The translations under genes and the position numbers were made by a program. From Lacibacter sp. H407 (GTDB lineage: Bacteria > Bacteroidota > Bacteroidia > Chitinophagales > Chitinophagaceae), in assembly GCF_037892605.1 (NCBI RefSeq), contig NZ_JBBKTU010000001.1, forward strand, positions 2,604,001 through 2,668,000: a DNA stretch of 64,000 nucleotides. Reading direction: 5' to 3'. Shown one piece after another: positions 1 through 12,184 of this stretch. Below the pieces are notes generated by a model. It made no database searches. It was given only the letters and a program-made list of their open reading frames with translations, and was not told the origin of the DNA. Position 1 is the first letter of the stretch. Each line of letters opens with the position of its first letter.

Positions 1-135
1 AATAATTGAGAGATAATTTCTCCAAGTTATAATAACACTGCCGGGATGTGTCTAAAATTAAAACGGAAGAAACAATTTTTTTAAACTGCCGTCGGAGCAA
101 AAACAAGCTGTGAAGACGGTAAAAATTAAAACAAA
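1..135 (+). other. leader upstream of rplL
   Basis: Non-coding in all frames beyond a few codons. By synteny the end of rplJ should lie just before the window, but no rplJ C-terminus can be recognised here, so I do not annotate one. The segment is A/T-rich just before the rplL start and may be the untranslated spacer between rplJ and rplL. Confidence 0.4.
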
Positions 136-510
136 ATGGCAGACATTAAAGTATTAGCTGAATCATTAGTAAGCTTAACAGTTAAAGAAGTACAGGAATT
201 AGCAGATGTTTTGAAAGCAGAATACGGTATTGAGCCAGCTGCTGCTGCGGTAGTAGTTGCTGCAGGTGGTGGCGATGGTGCTGCTGCTGTTGAAGAGAAA
301 ACTGCATTCGATGTAATTCTGAAGAGCGGTGGTGCTTCTAAATTGAACGTTGTTAAGATCGTTAAAGACTTAACTGGTTTAGGTTTGAAAGAAGCGAAAG
401 ACTTAGTTGACGGAGCTCCAAAGCCTGTTAAAGAAGGTGTATCTAAATCAGAAGCTGAAGAAATTGCAGCGAAGTTGAAAGATGCAGGTGCTGATGTTGA
501 GATTGCGTAA
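136..510 (+). CDS. rplL: 50S ribosomal protein L7/L12
   Basis: This is the L7/L12 stalk protein of the large ribosomal subunit. It dimerises on L10 and recruits and stimulates the GTPase factors IF2, EF-Tu, EF-G and RF3. The 124-residue length is normal. An N-terminal dimerisation segment (about 1-35) leads into an Ala/Gly-rich hinge (about 36-53) and then the compact C-terminal domain, with the typical signature FDVILKSGG, then [18 protein letters not shown], and [10 protein letters not shown]. The start is the ATG at 136, giving the usual MADIK-type N-terminus. A strong terminator follows the stop, so rplL is the last gene of its transcript and is not obviously co-transcribed with rpoB, unlike in E. 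coli. Confidence 0.98.
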   Translation: MADIKVLAESLVSLTVKEVQELADVLKAEYGIEPAAAAVVVAAGGGDGAAAVEEKTAFDVILKSGGASKLNVVKIVKDLTGLGLKEAKDLVDGAPKPVKEGVSKSEAEEIAAKLKDAGADVEIA

Positions 511-534
511 TGCATTCTTCCTACAAATTTCCAA

Positions 535-561
535 CCCCGACCTTTGTGTCGGGGTTTTTTT
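535..561 (+). terminator. rho-independent terminator after rplL
   Basis: A perfect 7-bp stem (CCCCGAC / GTCGGGG) with a 6-nt loop is followed directly by seven T residues. It ends the ribosomal-protein transcript. It overlaps the upstream end of the open frame of the next gene, which shows that the frame's first possible start codons are not used. Confidence 0.93.
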
Positions 562-608
562 ATGAGGCAACGTTTTACAGGCGGTGGCTGTCAAGTAAGT
601 ATTCCATT

Positions 609-616
609 TACTTTTG
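609..616 (+). promoter_or_regulatory. candidate Bacteroidota -7 element (TACTTTTG)
   Basis: This is an exact match to the TAnnTTTG -7 consensus, 24 bases before the proposed TTG start of the surface-protein gene. No clear TTTG is visible at -33, so the call is moderate. Confidence 0.5.
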
Positions 617-639
617 CAGCAACAGGAAAAATCTTTGTA

Positions 640-2679
640 TTGAAAAAGCACTTATCATTCATCGTTAGTCGTTTGGTTGGAGTAATTATTTTCATTGTAA
701 CTGCACATGAATTGCAGGCGCAATGCACTACACTCGGCCAAACACCTTCTACAGCATTTCCTGTTTGCGGCACAAGTGTGTTTACACAAAATAATGTGCC
801 CAGTTGTGTCAATAACCAGGTAATTGTTCCGGGTTGCAATACCAGTCAAAACACCTATTACGATGTTAATCCCTTCTGGTACAGGTTTACTTGTTATACA
901 TCGGGTACGCTTAATTTTTTAATTGATCCTATCAGCGCAAGTGATGACTATGATTGGCAGATATGGGATATCACCGGTATTGATCCTTCCACAGTTTATA
1001 ATAACACAACCCGTTGCATTGCAGCCAACTGGTCGGGTTTAACAGGACAAACGGGAACAAGTGCAACTGCAGCAAATTTATTTGAGTGCGGTTCGTTTAA
1101 TAATACGAATCCTCCTAAATTCAGTCGTCGACCCAACCTTACAGCTGGCCGTACTTACCTGCTCATGATCAGTAATTTTTCCAATTCACAACAAGGGTAT
1201 AAATTATCGTTTGGTGGTGGTACAGCAGTGATCACTGATCCGAAAGAACCATTGATGCAGGAAGTAAAAACGAATTGTGGTGGTGATGAATTGCGGCTGA
1301 AACTGAATAAGAAAATGAAATGTGCAACTATAGCAGCCAATGGAAGTGATATGCTGGCATTCCCGGGAAATATAACGGCTACGAATATGCGCCCCATTGG
1401 ATGCAATAGTAGTTTTGAAACTGATTCAGTAGTGATCACTTTATCTCAACCATTGCCTCCCGGTAATTATACATTACAGTTAAAAAATGGTAGCGATGGA
1501 AATACTATTCTTGATTTGTGCGACAGGGCTATACAAACTACCGATGCGGTAAATTTTGTCGTGCTTCCATTGCAGCCAACTCCATTTGATAGCATTGCAC
1601 CATTAACCTGTTCACCCAGTAGTGTTCGCTTTGTATTTAAGAAGCTGATACGTTGTAATTCAATTGAAGTTTCGGGATCTGATTTTTCAATCAACGGAAC
1701 GTATCCCGTAACAATCACAAACGCAAGAGGAAACTGCAATACCAGTGGATTAACATCTGAGATCATTGTTACATTCTCCCAACCTTTACAACGGGCCGGA
1801 ACATTCACCATCAACTTACAACAGGGACTTGATGGTAATACGCTTTTGGATGAGTGTAATCAACAAACACCTCCATCTCAGTTATCATTTACTATACAGG
1901 ATACAGTGAATGCTGATTTTACTTACAGTATAGGTTATGGTTGTACATCCGATACAGTCCAATACAATCACCCCGGTGGCAACGGCATCAATAGCTGGTT
2001 GTGGAATTTCGACAACAACGGAACAGGTACAAATCAATCAGAAGAAGTGATCTACAATTCGTTTGGAAACAAAGCAACCACGCTCATTGTATCAAATGGG
2101 TTTTGCAGTGACACATCAACAACAACCTTCCGGTTAAATAATTTTCTGTTGGCCAATTTCAATGTCAATCCATTTCTTTGCCCCGATAGTTTATTGCATG
2201 TGCAGCCCATACCAACAACTGAACGCCCTTTGAGTTTTTTGTGGGAGTTTGGAGATGGAAACACAAGCACCGATTCTTTTCCTGCGCCACATTTGTATGC
2301 ATCATCAACAAACCAAACAAAGTACATTATTGCATACACTGTAACAAACGATCTGGGTTGCAGCAGTCGTGTTGAAAAAACAGTTACGCAACTATCAACC
2401 TGTCGCATCGATATTCCTTCTGCCTTTACACCAAATGGTGATGGCATCAACGATTTCTTCGGCCCCTTGAATGCACTTACGGCAGCCGATTTTATGTTCA
2501 GGGTTTATAACCGCTGGGGAGGTCTTGTTTATGAATCAAATGATTGGACAAAGCCTTGGGATGGAACGATCAAAGGTGTACAACAACCCGCTGCTAACTA
2601 TGTATGGACATTGAAATATAGGGATCTGGTGACCGACATGGAAATAAACAGAAAGGGAAGTTTCGTGTTGATTCGGTAG
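640..2679 (+). CDS. secreted PKD-domain protein with type B T9SS sorting domain
   Basis: A large cell-surface or secreted protein exported by the type IX secretion system; no enzymatic function is visible. From the proposed TTG start at 640 (680 aa), a lysine pair and a hydrophobic segment ending near HELQAQ form a signal peptide. The frame remains open upstream, but that part lies within the rplL terminator, so the longer form is rejected. The middle contains paired-cysteine beta-rich repeats (about 195-430) and one or two PKD-like modules (about 440-590; motifs WLWNFD and FLWEFGDG). The last about 90 residues are a classic gliding-motility/CHU_C type B sorting domain: IPSAFTPNGDGIND, then VYNRWGGLVYES, then W-DGT and a terminal FVLIR. 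Adhesion or substrate binding is possible. Its position between rplL and rpoB is unusual. Confidence 0.88.
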   Translation: MKKHLSFIVSRLVGVIIFIVTAHELQAQCTTLGQTPSTAFPVCGTSVFTQNNVPSCVNNQVIVPGCNTSQNTYYDVNPFWYRFTCYTSGTLNFLIDPISASDDYDWQIWDITGIDPSTVYNNTTRCIAANWSGLTGQTGTSATAANLFECGSFNNTNPPKFSRRPNLTAGRTYLLMISNFSNSQQGYKLSFGGGTAVITDPKEPLMQEVKTNCGGDELRLKLNKKMKCATIAANGSDMLAFPGNITATNMRPIGCNSSFETDSVVITLSQPLPPGNYTLQLKNGSDGNTILDLCDRAIQTTDAVNFVVLPLQPTPFDSIAPLTCSPSSVRFVFKKLIRCNSIEVSGSDFSINGTYPVTITNARGNCNTSGLTSEIIVTFSQPLQRAGTFTINLQQGLDGNTLLDECNQQTPPSQLSFTIQDTVNADFTYSIGYGCTSDTVQYNHPGGNGINSWLWNFDNNGTGTNQSEEVIYNSFGNKATTLIVSNGFCSDTSTTTFRLNNFLLANFNVNPFLCPDSLLHVQPIPTTERPLSFLWEFGDGNTSTDSFPAPHLYASSTNQTKYIIAYTVTNDLGCSSRVEKTVTQLSTCRIDIPSAFTPNGDGINDFFGPLNALTAADFMFRVYNRWGGLVYESNDWTKPWDGTIKGVQQPAANYVWTLKYRDLVTDMEINRKGSFVLIR

Positions 2680-2814
2680 AAATTCTTCAAGAAAATCAAC
2701 CGGGTCCAAAAACAAAGGCAAACTAACTTTTCAATCCCAAACCTTCAAATTGTATCATTTTCCTGCCAACTTTTCCCAATCCTGACAAAACGGGGACAAA
2801 AGCCGGCAATCAAA

Positions 2815-2846
2815 TTTTGTTCCAACACACAATATCACTAACTTTG
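2815..2846 (+). promoter_or_regulatory. rpoBC promoter
   Basis: TTTTG at 2815-2819 (-33) and TAACTTTG at 2839-2846 (-7) are separated by 19 nt, a textbook Bacteroidota sigma-A promoter. Transcription from about 2853 would give a leader of roughly 125 nt that includes a CCTAAATTTAGG palindrome at 2851-2862. The rest of the 300-bp gap (2680-2979) shows no reading frame. This promoter lets rpoBC be transcribed independently of rplL. Confidence 0.8.
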
Positions 2847-2979
2847 CCTCCCTAAATTTAGGCTGAATAGCAAGTTGGCGCCCAATTACAGTCATAAATA
2901 ACTGAAAATCAATTTACTTGTCTTTGCATAAAGACGGTGAGCTATTCGTGTGCACAAACTTAAAAACCGGTAAGAACAT

Positions 2980-5900
2980 ATGTCTTCATCAAGAGTTGCA
3001 GCAAACAAGAGAATTAATTTCGGAAAAGTAAAACACCTCGCAGAAATTCCAGACCTGTTAGGTATCCAGATTCAATCTTTTAAAGAGTACTTCCAGTTGG
3101 AAACTACTCCTGACAAACGTAACATTGAAGGGTTATTCCGAGTGTTCAAGGAAAACTTTCCTATCACTGATACACGTAACATTTTCGTACTGGAATTCTT
3201 AGATTATTTTATTGATCCACCCCGTTACTCTATTGATGAGTGTATGGAGCGTGGATTAACATATGCGGTTCCTCTTAAAGCCAAACTTCGTTTGAGCTGT
3301 AATGATGAGGAGCACGTTGATTTCCAAACCATCGTTCAGGATGTGTTTTTAGGAAACATTCCTTACATGACTCCCCGTGGCACATTCGTGATCAACGGTG
3401 CTGAGCGTGTAGTGGTATCGCAATTGCACCGTTCACCCGGTGTATTCTTCGGTCAATCAATTCACCCCAACGGAACGAAGATCTACTCTGCAAGAGTAAT
3501 TCCGTTCAAAGGTGCGTGGATGGAGTTTGCAACAGACATCAATAACGTGATGTATGCTTACATCGATCGTAAGAAAAAATTCCCTGTAACAACATTGTTA
3601 CGTTCGATCGGCTTTGAAACAGACAAGGACATCCTTGAACTGTTTGGTATGGCTGATGAAGTAAAAACAGATAAGAAAGCATTGGAGAAATATGAAGGCA
3701 AGCGTTTGGCTGCACGTGTACTCCGTAGCTGGGTTGAAGACTTCGTAGATGAAGATACAGGTGAAGTAGTGAGTATTGAGCGTAACGAAGTGGTATTGGA
3801 GCGTGATTCGATCCTGGATGCTGAAGCAATTGAAATGATCAGCGAAATGGATGTGAAGAGCGTGTTCATCCAGAAAGAAGAAGTGAGTGGTGATTTTGCG
3901 ATCATCTACAACACATTGAATAAAGACACTTCGAACAGTGAGTTGGAAGCGGTACAGCACATCTATCGCCAATTGCGTGGTGCTGATGCTCCTGATAACG
4001 AAACTGCACGTGGTATCATTGATAAATTATTCTTCAGCGATAAGCGTTATGATCTCGGTGAAGTTGGTCGTTATAAGATCAACCGTAAACTTGGATTGAA
4101 TTTCCCGATCGAGAAGAAGGTATTAACGAAAGATGATATCATCTCCATCATTAAGTATTTGGTGAAATTAACCAATGCGAAAGCTGAGATCGATGATATT
4201 GATCACCTCAGTAACCGTCGTGTACGTACAGTGGGCGAGCAGTTATATGCTCAGTTCGGTGTAGGTCTTGCACGTATGGCCCGTACAATTCGTGAAAGAA
4301 TGAACGTACGTGACAACGAGGTGTTTACTCCGGTTGATCTGATCAATGCAAGAACATTGTCATCTGTGATCAACTCATTCTTTGGTACATCACAGTTATC
4401 ACAGTTCTTAGATCAAACAAACCCTCTGAGTGAGATCACGCACAAGCGTCGTATCTCCGCACTCGGACCAGGTGGTTTGAGTCGTGAAAGAGCAGGTTTC
4501 GAGGTGCGTGACGTACACTATTCTCACTACGGTCGTCTTTGTACCATTGAAACACCGGAAGGACCAAACATTGGTTTGATCTCTACTTTGTGTGTGCATG
4601 CTACTGTAAACGATATGGGCTTTATTGAAACGCCTTATCGTAAAGTTGAGAATGGTAAAGCAGATGTAAAAAATCTTACGTACTTGAGTGCGGAAGAAGA
4701 AGATACAGCGAAAATTGCACAGGTAAATATTGCGATTGACGATAAAGGAAACATCACTGAAGAGAAAGTTCGTTCACGTGAAAGTGGCGACTTCCCGATC
4801 CTCGAAAGAGCAGAGGTGGAATACATGGACGTTGCGCCAAACCAGATCGTTGGTTTGAGTGCATCGTTAATTCCGTTCCTGGAGCATGATGATGCCAACC
4901 GTGCGTTGATGGGATCGAACATGCAACGTCAGGCGGTTCCGCTTGTACGTCCGCAGGCGCCTATTGTTGGTACCGGTTTGGAAGCAATGGCAGCAAGAGA
5001 TTCACGTATTCAGTTGAACTCTGAAGGAAAAGGTGTGGTAGAATATGTTGATGCCAACGAAATTCATGTTCGTTACGAACGTAATGAAGAACAACGTTTG
5101 GTAAGCTTTGAAGAAGATCTCAAAATTTATAAGCTCACCAAGTTTATCAAAACAAACCAAAGCACTTGTATTAATCTGAAACCGGCTGTGAAAAAAGGTC
5201 AGGCAGTAAAAGAAGGCGACTTCCTTACTGAAGGTTATGCAGTGAAAGATGGTGAGTTGGCATTGGGTCGTAACCTGAAAGTGGCGTTCATGCCTTGGAA
5301 AGGTTACAACTTTGAGGATGCCATCGTTATCAATGAGAAAGTTGTGAAAGAAGATCTTTTCACATCTGTACACGTTGAAGAATACGAACTCGAAGTGCGT
5401 GATACAAAGTTGGGTGAAGAAGAATTAACTCCGGATATTCCAAACGTAAGTGAGGAAGCAACCAAAGACCTGGATCAGAACGGTATCATCCGTATTGGTG
5501 CAGCCATTAAAGAAGGCGATATTCTCATTGGTAAGATCACACCAAAAGGTGAAAGCGATCCAACTCCGGAAGAGAAGTTGTTACGTGCCATCTTTGGTGA
5601 TAAAGCAGGTGATGCAAAAGATGCATCTCTGAAAGCTCCAAGCGGAACGGAAGGTGTTGTAATTGATAAGAAATTATTCCAACGAGCCAAGAAAGATAAG
5701 AATGGTAAGATCCGTGAAAAAGCTTTGCTTGAAAAAGTAGAGAAGATCCACGAGAAGAATACTGCTGATCTGCTGGATGTATTGTTGAGCAAATTGTTAT
5801 CACTGTTGCAAACAAAAACGTCTGCAGGTGTTAACAACAACTTTGGTGAATCATTAATTGGAAAAGGTGCGAAGTTCAATCAGAAAAATCTTGCAACCAT

Positions 5901-6792
5901 CGACTATGCAAACGTTAACCCGTTAGGCTGGACAGGTGATGCAACAACTGATGAGTGGATCAACCAATTGTTACACAACTACAACATCAAGTATAACGAA
6001 GAACTCGGCCGTTACAAGCGTGAGAAATTCAACATCTCTATTGGTGATGAATTACCGGCTGGTGTATTGAAACTTGCGAAGGTTTATTTAGCTGTGAAGC
6101 GTAAACTGAAAGTGGGTGATAAAATGGCGGGTCGTCACGGTAACAAAGGTATCGTTGCCAAGATCGTTCGTCAGGAAGATATGCCGTTCCTCGAAGACGG
6201 AACACCTGTTGATATTGTATTGAACCCATTGGGTGTACCTAGTCGTATGAACCTTGGACAGATCTATGAAACTGTACTTGGCTGGGCTGGTGAAAAACTC
6301 GGGGTGAAGTTCGCTACGCCGATCTTCGATGGTGCTACAGTAGAAGAAATTGCAGATCATATTGAGCAGGCAGGTTTACCGAAGTTTGGCCATACATTTT
6401 TGTATGATGGTGAAACAGGTGAGCGCTTCCACCAGAAGGCTACAGTTGGTATCATTTACATGATCAAACTGCACCACATGGTTGATGATAAGATGCACGC
6501 CCGTTCTATCGGACCATACAGCTTGATTACACAACAACCGTTGGGTGGTAAGGCACAGTTCGGTGGTCAGCGTTTCGGTGAAATGGAGGTGTGGGCATTG
6601 GAAGCATACGGTGCATCCAACATCCTGCAGGAATTACTTACACTCAAATCAGATGATATCATGGGTCGTGCAAAAACCTATGAAGCAATCGTAAAAGGTG
6701 ATAACGTACCACGTCCTGGTATTCCTGAATCATTCAATGTATTGGTTCATGAATTAAGAGGCTTGGGACTTGACCTGAAATTTGAAGAGTAA
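2980..6792 (+). CDS. rpoB: DNA-directed RNA polymerase subunit beta
   Basis: This is the catalytic beta subunit of RNA polymerase, which forms one half of the active-site cleft and the rifampicin pocket. Its 1270 residues match Bacteroidota RpoB. Seen in the translation: an N-terminal protrusion ([17 protein letters not shown]), the rifampicin region ([31 protein letters not shown], split here as [13 protein letters not shown] and then [13 protein letters not shown]), the conserved [20 protein letters not shown] block, the active-site segment around HGNKGIV, and a C-terminus with [24 protein letters not shown] that clamps beta prime. The rifampicin-cluster residues I can read look wild-type. 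The gene has its own promoter upstream and is followed by rpoC after 121 bp. Confidence 0.99.
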   Translation: MSSSRVAANKRINFGKVKHLAEIPDLLGIQIQSFKEYFQLETTPDKRNIEGLFRVFKENFPITDTRNIFVLEFLDYFIDPPRYSIDECMERGLTYAVPLKAKLRLSCNDEEHVDFQTIVQDVFLGNIPYMTPRGTFVINGAERVVVSQLHRSPGVFFGQSIHPNGTKIYSARVIPFKGAWMEFATDINNVMYAYIDRKKKFPVTTLLRSIGFETDKDILELFGMADEVKTDKKALEKYEGKRLAARVLRSWVEDFVDEDTGEVVSIERNEVVLERDSILDAEAIEMISEMDVKSVFIQKEEVSGDFAIIYNTLNKDTSNSELEAVQHIYRQLRGADAPDNETARGIIDKLFFSDKRYDLGEVGRYKINRKLGLNFPIEKKVLTKDDIISIIKYLVKLTNAKAEIDDIDHLSNRRVRTVGEQLYAQFGVGLARMARTIRERMNVRDNEVFTPVDLINARTLSSVINSFFGTSQLSQFLDQTNPLSEITHKRRISALGPGGLSRERAGFEVRDVHYSHYGRLCTIETPEGPNIGLISTLCVHATVNDMGFIETPYRKVENGKADVKNLTYLSAEEEDTAKIAQVNIAIDDKGNITEEKVRSRESGDFPILERAEVEYMDVAPNQIVGLSASLIPFLEHDDANRALMGSNMQRQAVPLVRPQAPIVGTGLEAMAARDSRIQLNSEGKGVVEYVDANEIHVRYERNEEQRLVSFEEDLKIYKLTKFIKTNQSTCINLKPAVKKGQAVKEGDFLTEGYAVKDGELALGRNLKVAFMPWKGYNFEDAIVINEKVVKEDLFTSVHVEEYELEVRDTKLGEEELTPDIPNVSEEATKDLDQNGIIRIGAAIKEGDILIGKITPKGESDPTPEEKLLRAIFGDKAGDAKDASLKAPSGTEGVVIDKKLFQRAKKDKNGKIREKALLEKVEKIHEKNTADLLDVLLSKLLSLLQTKTSAGVNNNFGESLIGKGAKFNQKNLATIDYANVNPLGWTGDATTDEWINQLLHNYNIKYNEELGRYKREKFNISIGDELPAGVLKLAKVYLAVKRKLKVGDKMAGRHGNKGIVAKIVRQEDMPFLEDGTPVDIVLNPLGVPSRMNLGQIYETVLGWAGEKLGVKFATPIFDGATVEEIADHIEQAGLPKFGHTFLYDGETGERFHQKATVGIIYMIKLHHMVDDKMHARSIGPYSLITQQPLGGKAQFGGQRFGEMEVWALEAYGASNILQELLTLKSDDIMGRAKTYEAIVKGDNVPRPGIPESFNVLVHELRGLGLDLKFEE

Positions 6793-6913
6793 ATCCGGCT
6801 GAGAGCTTTCAGCTGTGAGCTGCAAGCTTCAACATCAAACAAATAGTAACAAAGTTTAAATAATCAGCAACGGGGCTCACAGCCCGCTGCTAAAAGCTAA
6901 AAGCTCAAAACTT

Positions 6914-9900
6914 ATGGCATTCAGAAAAGAAAACCGTCAGAGGCCTACGTTTTCAAAAATCACCATCGGTCTTGCATCTCCTGATACAATTCTGGAACGC
7001 AGCTTTGGTGAGGTGTTAAAGCCGGAAACCATCAACTATCGTACGTACAAACCTGAGCGTGATGGTTTGTTTTGCGAACGCATTTTTGGACCGGTAAAAG
7101 ATTTCGAATGTGCTTGTGGTAAATACAAGCGTATCCGTTACAAGGGTATTGTGTGCGATCGTTGTGGTGTGGAAGTAACGGAAAAGAAAGTACGTCGTGA
7201 GCGTATGGGGCACATCAAATTGGTAGTACCTGTTGTTCATATCTGGTATTTCAAATCATTGCCGAATAAAATTGGTTACCTGTTAGGCGTAAGCTCTAAG
7301 AAATTAGAGACCATCGTTTACTACGAACGCTATGTCGTTATTCAACCGGGCGTAAAAGAAAACATGGTAATGGGTGATCTTCTTACAGAAGAAGAATACC
7401 TCGATCTGCTAGATACATTACCAAAAGATAATCAATACCTGCCTGATGAAGATCCAATGAAATTCATCGCCAAGATGGGTGCTGAAGCTGTGCACGATAT
7501 GTTGCAGCGTATTGATCTGGATCAATTGAGCTACGACTTACGTAATGCAGCTGCAACTGAAACTTCACAACAACGTAAAGCAGATGCGTTAAAGCGTTTG
7601 AGCGTTGTAGAAGCTTTCCGTGATGCAAATCTTCGCATTACAAACCGTCCTGAATGGATGGTTATGCAATACATTCCTGTTATTCCACCCGAACTGCGTC
7701 CGTTAGTTCCATTGGATGGTGGTCGTTTTGCATCTTCTGATCTGAATGATCTCTATCGTCGTGTAATCATCCGTAATAATCGTTTGAAAAGATTGCTGGA
7801 GATCAAAGCTCCTGAAGTAATCCTTCGTAACGAGAAGCGTATGTTACAGGAAGCGATCGATTCATTGTTCGATAACTCACGTAAATCAAATGCAGTGAAA
7901 GCCGAAGGCGGACGTGCATTGAAATCATTGAGTGATGTATTGAAAGGTAAACAAGGTCGTTTCCGTCAGAACTTGCTTGGTAAGCGTGTTGACTATTCCG
8001 GTCGTTCGGTAATTGTGGTAGGTCCTGAAATGAAATTGCATGAGTGCGGTTTACCAAAGGATATGGCGGCTGAACTGTTCAAACCATTTATCATCCGTAA
8101 GCTGATTGAAAGAGGTATCGTAAAAACAGTGAAGTCTGCACGTAAACTCGTGGACAAGAAAGAAGCCATTGTTTGGGATATCCTTGAAAATATATTGAAA
8201 GGTCACCCGATCATGTTAAACCGTGCCCCAACGTTGCACCGTTTATCGATCCAGGCCTTCCAACCGAAATTGATTGAAGGAAAAGCGATCCAGCTTCACC
8301 CGCTCGTATGTTCTGCGTTCAACGCCGATTTCGATGGTGATCAGATGGCGGTTCACGTTCCATTGAGTAATGCAGCTGTATTAGAAGCTCAGTTGTTGAT
8401 GCTTGCATCACACAACATCCTTAACCCGCAGAACGGACAGCCAATTACGCTTCCTTCTCAGGACATGGTACTCGGTTTGTATTACATCTCAAAAGGAAAG
8501 AAAACAACTGATACTGAAATTGTAAAAGGTTCAGGTAAGGCGTTCTATTCTGCTGAAGAGGTGATCATTGCTTACAACGAAAAGCAAATTGACCTGCACG
8601 CATGGATCAAAGTAAAAGCCAATGTGCTGGAGAAAGGACAGTTGGTAAATAAACTCATTGACACAACAGTGGGTCGTGTAATCTTTAATCAGTTTGTACC
8701 GAAAGAAGTTGGTTATGTAAATGCATTATTAACGAAGAAGAACTTGCGTGAGATCATTGGTGATATCATTGAAATTACCAACGTTCCTAAAACAGCGAAG
8801 TTCCTTGATGATATCAAAACACTTGGTTTCCGTACAGCCTTCCAGGGTGGATTGTCGTTCAACATTAACGATTTGCTCGTTCCTGAAATTAAAGAGCAAT
8901 TAGTTGAGAATGCACAAGGTGAAGTTGATGAAGTGTGGGATAGCTACAACATGGGTCTTATCACCAATAACGAGCGTTACAATCAGATCATTGATATCTG
9001 GAGCCGTGTTGATACACGTGTAACAGAAACATTGATCCGTGAAATGGCGGCCGATAAGCAAGGTTTCAACTCCGTGTTTATGATGTTGGATAGTGGAGCC
9101 CGTGGTAGCAAGCAACAGGTAAAACAGTTGGCTGGTATCAGAGGTTTGATGGCGAAGCCACGTAAATCTGGTTCTACCGGAAGTGAGATCATTGAGAATC
9201 CTGTATTGAGCAACTTTAAAGATGGCTTGAGCGTATTGGATTACTTTATCTCTACCCACGGTGCCCGTAAAGGTTTGGCCGATACTGCCTTGAAAACAGC
9301 GGATGCCGGTTACCTTACCCGTCGTTTGGTTGACGTTGCACAAGACGTTGTGATCAAAGATGAGGATTGCGGTACACTGCGTGGTATTGCTACAAGTGCA
9401 TTAAAAGATAACGAAGATATTATTGAACCATTGAGCGATCGTATTGAAGGTCGTACATCATTACACAATGTGTATGATCCGTTAACTGATGCGATCATTG
9501 TAAATGCAGGTGAAGAAATTTCGCATGCACTTGCACGTCAAATCGAAGAAGCGGGTATTGAAACGGTTGAAATACGTTCAGTACTTACTTGCGAAAGCAA
9601 GCGTGGTGTATGTGTGAAGTGTTATGGTAAAAACCTTGCAACAGGTGCAGTAGCACAAAAAGGTGATGCCGTTGGTATCATTGCTGCACAGTCAATTGGT
9701 GAGCCAGGTACACAGCTTACTCTCCGTACCTTCCACGTGGGTGGTGTTGCCGGTTCTGCATCAGTAGAATCTTCATTGCCTGCTAAGTTTGATGGTACCA
9801 TCCAGTTCGATGGTTTACGTACAGTAACTACCACGAATAATGAAGGTGAAAAAGTACAGATGGTTATTGGTCGTACAGGTGAAGTAAGGATCATGGATTT

Positions 9901-11200
9901 GAAAAATGATCGCTTGCTCATCACCAACAATATTCCATATGGTGCTACATTAACTGTGAAAGAAGGACAGCAGGTGAAGAAAGGTGATTCGATCTGTAAG
10001 TGGGATCCGTTCAACAACGTAGTAGTTGCTGAAATTGCAGGTGCTATTAAGTTTGAAAACATTCTTGATGGTATCACATTCCGTGAGCAGGCTGATGAAC
10101 AAACTGGTCACCGTGAGAAAGTGGTAATTGAAACAAAAGATAAAACCAAGATCCCTGCACTGTTAGTGGAAGGGCCGAAGGAAACGAAAACATACAACCT
10201 GCCGGTAGGATCACACATTGTGATGGAAGAAGGTGAAGAAGTAATTGCAGGTCAGGTGTTGGTGAAAATTCCACGTGTACTTGGTAAGCTTCGTGATATT
10301 ACCGGTGGTCTTCCACGTGTAACAGAATTGTTTGAAGCTCGTAACCCGGGTAACCCTGCTATCGTTTCTGAAATTGATGGTGTGGTATCCTTTGGTAACA
10401 TCAAGCGTGGTAACCGTGAGATCATTGTAACAAGTAAAGATGAAGTGGTGAAGAAGTACCTCGTACCTCTTACACGTCAGATCCTTGCACAGGAAGGTGA
10501 TTTCATTAAAGCAGGTGTTCCATTAAGTGATGGAGCTATTGCACCGGCTGATATTCTTACCATCAAAGGACCGTTTGCAGTACAGGAATACGTAGTAAAT
10601 GAGATCCAGGAAGTATATCGTTTACAAGGTGTGAAGATCAACGACAAACATATCGAAACCATCGTTCGTCAAATGATGAAGAAGGTAGAGATCATTGATG
10701 CAGGTGATACGAAGTTCCTTGAAGAAGATTTGGTTGATCGTTTCGAATTCAACGAAGAGAACGACCGCATCTTTGATAAGAAAGTAGTAACAGAGCCAGG
10801 CGATAGCAATAAATTCCGTCCGGGACAAATTGTTACACTGCGTGAGTTCCGTGAAGAAAACAGTATCCTGCGTCGTGCCGATAAAAAGCTGGTAGAAGTG
10901 AGAGATGCTCATTCTGCAACTGCTCAACCGGTATTGCTGGGTATTACCAAAGCTTCATTGGGCGTACAAAGCTGGATCTCTGCTGCATCGTTCCAGGAAA
11001 CAACAAAAGTGTTGAGTACTGCTGCAATTGAAGGTAAAACTGATGAATTACTGGGCTTGAAAGAGAACGTAATTACCGGTCACCCGATCCCTGCAGGTAC
11101 AGGCTTACGTGAATTTGAAAACATGATCGTAGGTAGCAAGGAAGAATATGAATTGCTTCTTACAACCAAAGAAGCCATGAGCTTCGATGACGAAGAGTAA
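6914..11200 (+). CDS. rpoC: DNA-directed RNA polymerase subunit beta'
   Basis: This is the beta-prime subunit of RNA polymerase, carrying the catalytic magnesium site. It has 1428 aa, normal for the phylum. The first zinc-binding cluster is C66, C68, C81, C84 (ECACGKY ... CDRCGVEV). The metal-chelating NADFDGDQM motif falls near residue 470, and the second zinc region reads [16 protein letters not shown]. Bridge-helix and trigger-loop sequences ([39 protein letters not shown], each quoted in part) are intact. The 121-bp rpoB-rpoC spacer has no promoter I trust and contains repeated AGCTGTGAGCTGCAAGCTT-like and AAAGCTAAAAGCTC tracts. The gene is followed by a strong terminator, so rpoBC is a two-gene operon. 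Confidence 0.99.
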   Translation: MAFRKENRQRPTFSKITIGLASPDTILERSFGEVLKPETINYRTYKPERDGLFCERIFGPVKDFECACGKYKRIRYKGIVCDRCGVEVTEKKVRRERMGHIKLVVPVVHIWYFKSLPNKIGYLLGVSSKKLETIVYYERYVVIQPGVKENMVMGDLLTEEEYLDLLDTLPKDNQYLPDEDPMKFIAKMGAEAVHDMLQRIDLDQLSYDLRNAAATETSQQRKADALKRLSVVEAFRDANLRITNRPEWMVMQYIPVIPPELRPLVPLDGGRFASSDLNDLYRRVIIRNNRLKRLLEIKAPEVILRNEKRMLQEAIDSLFDNSRKSNAVKAEGGRALKSLSDVLKGKQGRFRQNLLGKRVDYSGRSVIVVGPEMKLHECGLPKDMAAELFKPFIIRKLIERGIVKTVKSARKLVDKKEAIVWDILENILKGHPIMLNRAPTLHRLSIQAFQPKLIEGKAIQLHPLVCSAFNADFDGDQMAVHVPLSNAAVLEAQLLMLASHNILNPQNGQPITLPSQDMVLGLYYISKGKKTTDTEIVKGSGKAFYSAEEVIIAYNEKQIDLHAWIKVKANVLEKGQLVNKLIDTTVGRVIFNQFVPKEVGYVNALLTKKNLREIIGDIIEITNVPKTAKFLDDIKTLGFRTAFQGGLSFNINDLLVPEIKEQLVENAQGEVDEVWDSYNMGLITNNERYNQIIDIWSRVDTRVTETLIREMAADKQGFNSVFMMLDSGARGSKQQVKQLAGIRGLMAKPRKSGSTGSEIIENPVLSNFKDGLSVLDYFISTHGARKGLADTALKTADAGYLTRRLVDVAQDVVIKDEDCGTLRGIATSALKDNEDIIEPLSDRIEGRTSLHNVYDPLTDAIIVNAGEEISHALARQIEEAGIETVEIRSVLTCESKRGVCVKCYGKNLATGAVAQKGDAVGIIAAQSIGEPGTQLTLRTFHVGGVAGSASVESSLPAKFDGTIQFDGLRTVTTTNNEGEKVQMVIGRTGEVRIMDLKNDRLLITNNIPYGATLTVKEGQQVKKGDSICKWDPFNNVVVAEIAGAIKFENILDGITFREQADEQTGHREKVVIETKDKTKIPALLVEGPKETKTYNLPVGSHIVMEEGEEVIAGQVLVKIPRVLGKLRDITGGLPRVTELFEARNPGNPAIVSEIDGVVSFGNIKRGNREIIVTSKDEVVKKYLVPLTRQILAQEGDFIKAGVPLSDGAIAPADILTIKGPFAVQEYVVNEIQEVYRLQGVKINDKHIETIVRQMMKKVEIIDAGDTKFLEEDLVDRFEFNEENDRIFDKKVVTEPGDSNKFRPGQIVTLREFREENSILRRADKKLVEVRDAHSATAQPVLLGITKASLGVQSWISAASFQETTKVLSTAAIEGKTDELLGLKENVITGHPIPAGTGLREFENMIVGSKEEYELLLTTKEAMSFDDEE

Positions 11201-11221
11201 GCAATAGCCGAATGATAATTC

Positions 11222-11249
11222 AAAGCCCTCCAATTTGGAGGGCTTTTTT
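11222..11249 (+). terminator. rho-independent terminator after rpoC
   Basis: Stem AAAGCCCTCC with GGAGGGCTTT around a short AATT loop, ending in a T-run. It closes the rpoBC operon. A separate non-terminating hairpin (CCAACCTT / AAGGTTGG, 11337-11355) lies in the following gap. Confidence 0.92.
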
Positions 11250-11443
11250 ATTGGTGTCTGATCACCTGCAAGGTGACTGTACATTTTTTATTTTAGCAGG
11301 AAGTGCAGTCATCATCCTGCGTCGGATGAGCAGACTCCAACCTTCTAAAGGTTGGTAACCCTTACTACTCCTGTTAAGGCTTTCTTAAAAACCATTTCGT
11401 TTTTTTACACTCACCCGAAATCCTTTACTTTGCCCACCTGATT

Positions 11444-12055
11444 ATGAAAAGTATTCAAAGCATTTTACTAGTGATCATAGCAGCAGCGGTGGCTGTGCTT
11501 TACGTGTTGCATTTTAGCGGAAAAAAGCCTGTTGAAACAGGAAGAACGTCTGTGAAAAAAGACAGTGCCGATGCAAAAGAACAGCATATACGTGTTGCGT
11601 ATATCGATCTCGATACCATTCAGAAGTATTATGAATTCTTCAAACTGAAGAACGATGATATTGAACGTGAAAAAACACGCTACGATAATCAGATTCAAAG
11701 CGACTTGAATAAACTGGAACGTGACCGTATTGAATTCCTGAAAAAAGGCCAGGCCATTACACAGGTTGAAGCAGAGAAATTTCAACAGGAATATCAAACA
11801 CGTTACCAACAGATTGGTCAACGTCAACAAACTCTGCAAGGGCAGCACCTGGAGAACCAGGCAAAGGCCATTGATGCAATTCAAAAACGCATCAATGAAT
11901 ACCTGAAAGAATATAACAAAGAAGGTAAATATAATTTCATCTTCTCTACACAGGAAGGTAATCCTACGTTGTACTTTAAGGATACCGCTTTCAACATTAC
12001 AAGTGAAGTTGTAAAAGGCCTCAACGACACGTACAAGCAAACCAAGAAGCAATAG
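11444..12055 (+). CDS. OmpH/Skp-family periplasmic chaperone-like protein
   Basis: The sequence resembles the OmpH/Skp family, which holds unfolded outer-membrane proteins in the periplasm. It has 203 aa. An N-terminal hydrophobic segment (about residues 3-24) acts as a signal or membrane anchor. A short domain beginning VAYIDLDTIQKYY is followed by a long Lys/Glu/Gln-rich coiled-coil (about 70-160), and the C-terminus reads YNFIFSTQEGNPTLYF, typical of Bacteroidota OmpH homologues. A TTTACTTTG element lies about 15 bases before the ATG and is a likely -7. It appears to be monocistronic, since the permease downstream starts after 129 bp. The specific clients are not known. Confidence 0.85.
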   Translation: MKSIQSILLVIIAAAVAVLYVLHFSGKKPVETGRTSVKKDSADAKEQHIRVAYIDLDTIQKYYEFFKLKNDDIEREKTRYDNQIQSDLNKLERDRIEFLKKGQAITQVEAEKFQQEYQTRYQQIGQRQQTLQGQHLENQAKAIDAIQKRINEYLKEYNKEGKYNFIFSTQEGNPTLYFKDTAFNITSEVVKGLNDTYKQTKKQ

Positions 12056-12184
12056 CAGTTTCGAATTAATTCATATCTTCCGTTTCACGTGGCATATTTA
12101 TAGTTCGCTTGCCATGTATTTTCGCCATGCGAAAGACAATCGTTTTCATGGCTTATTTTATTCATTTGAAACGAAACCACTGCT

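Noticed and set aside
544-639. Longer N-terminus of the T9SS surface protein
   Set aside because: It would start inside the rplL terminator and before the -7 element, and would bury the signal peptide.
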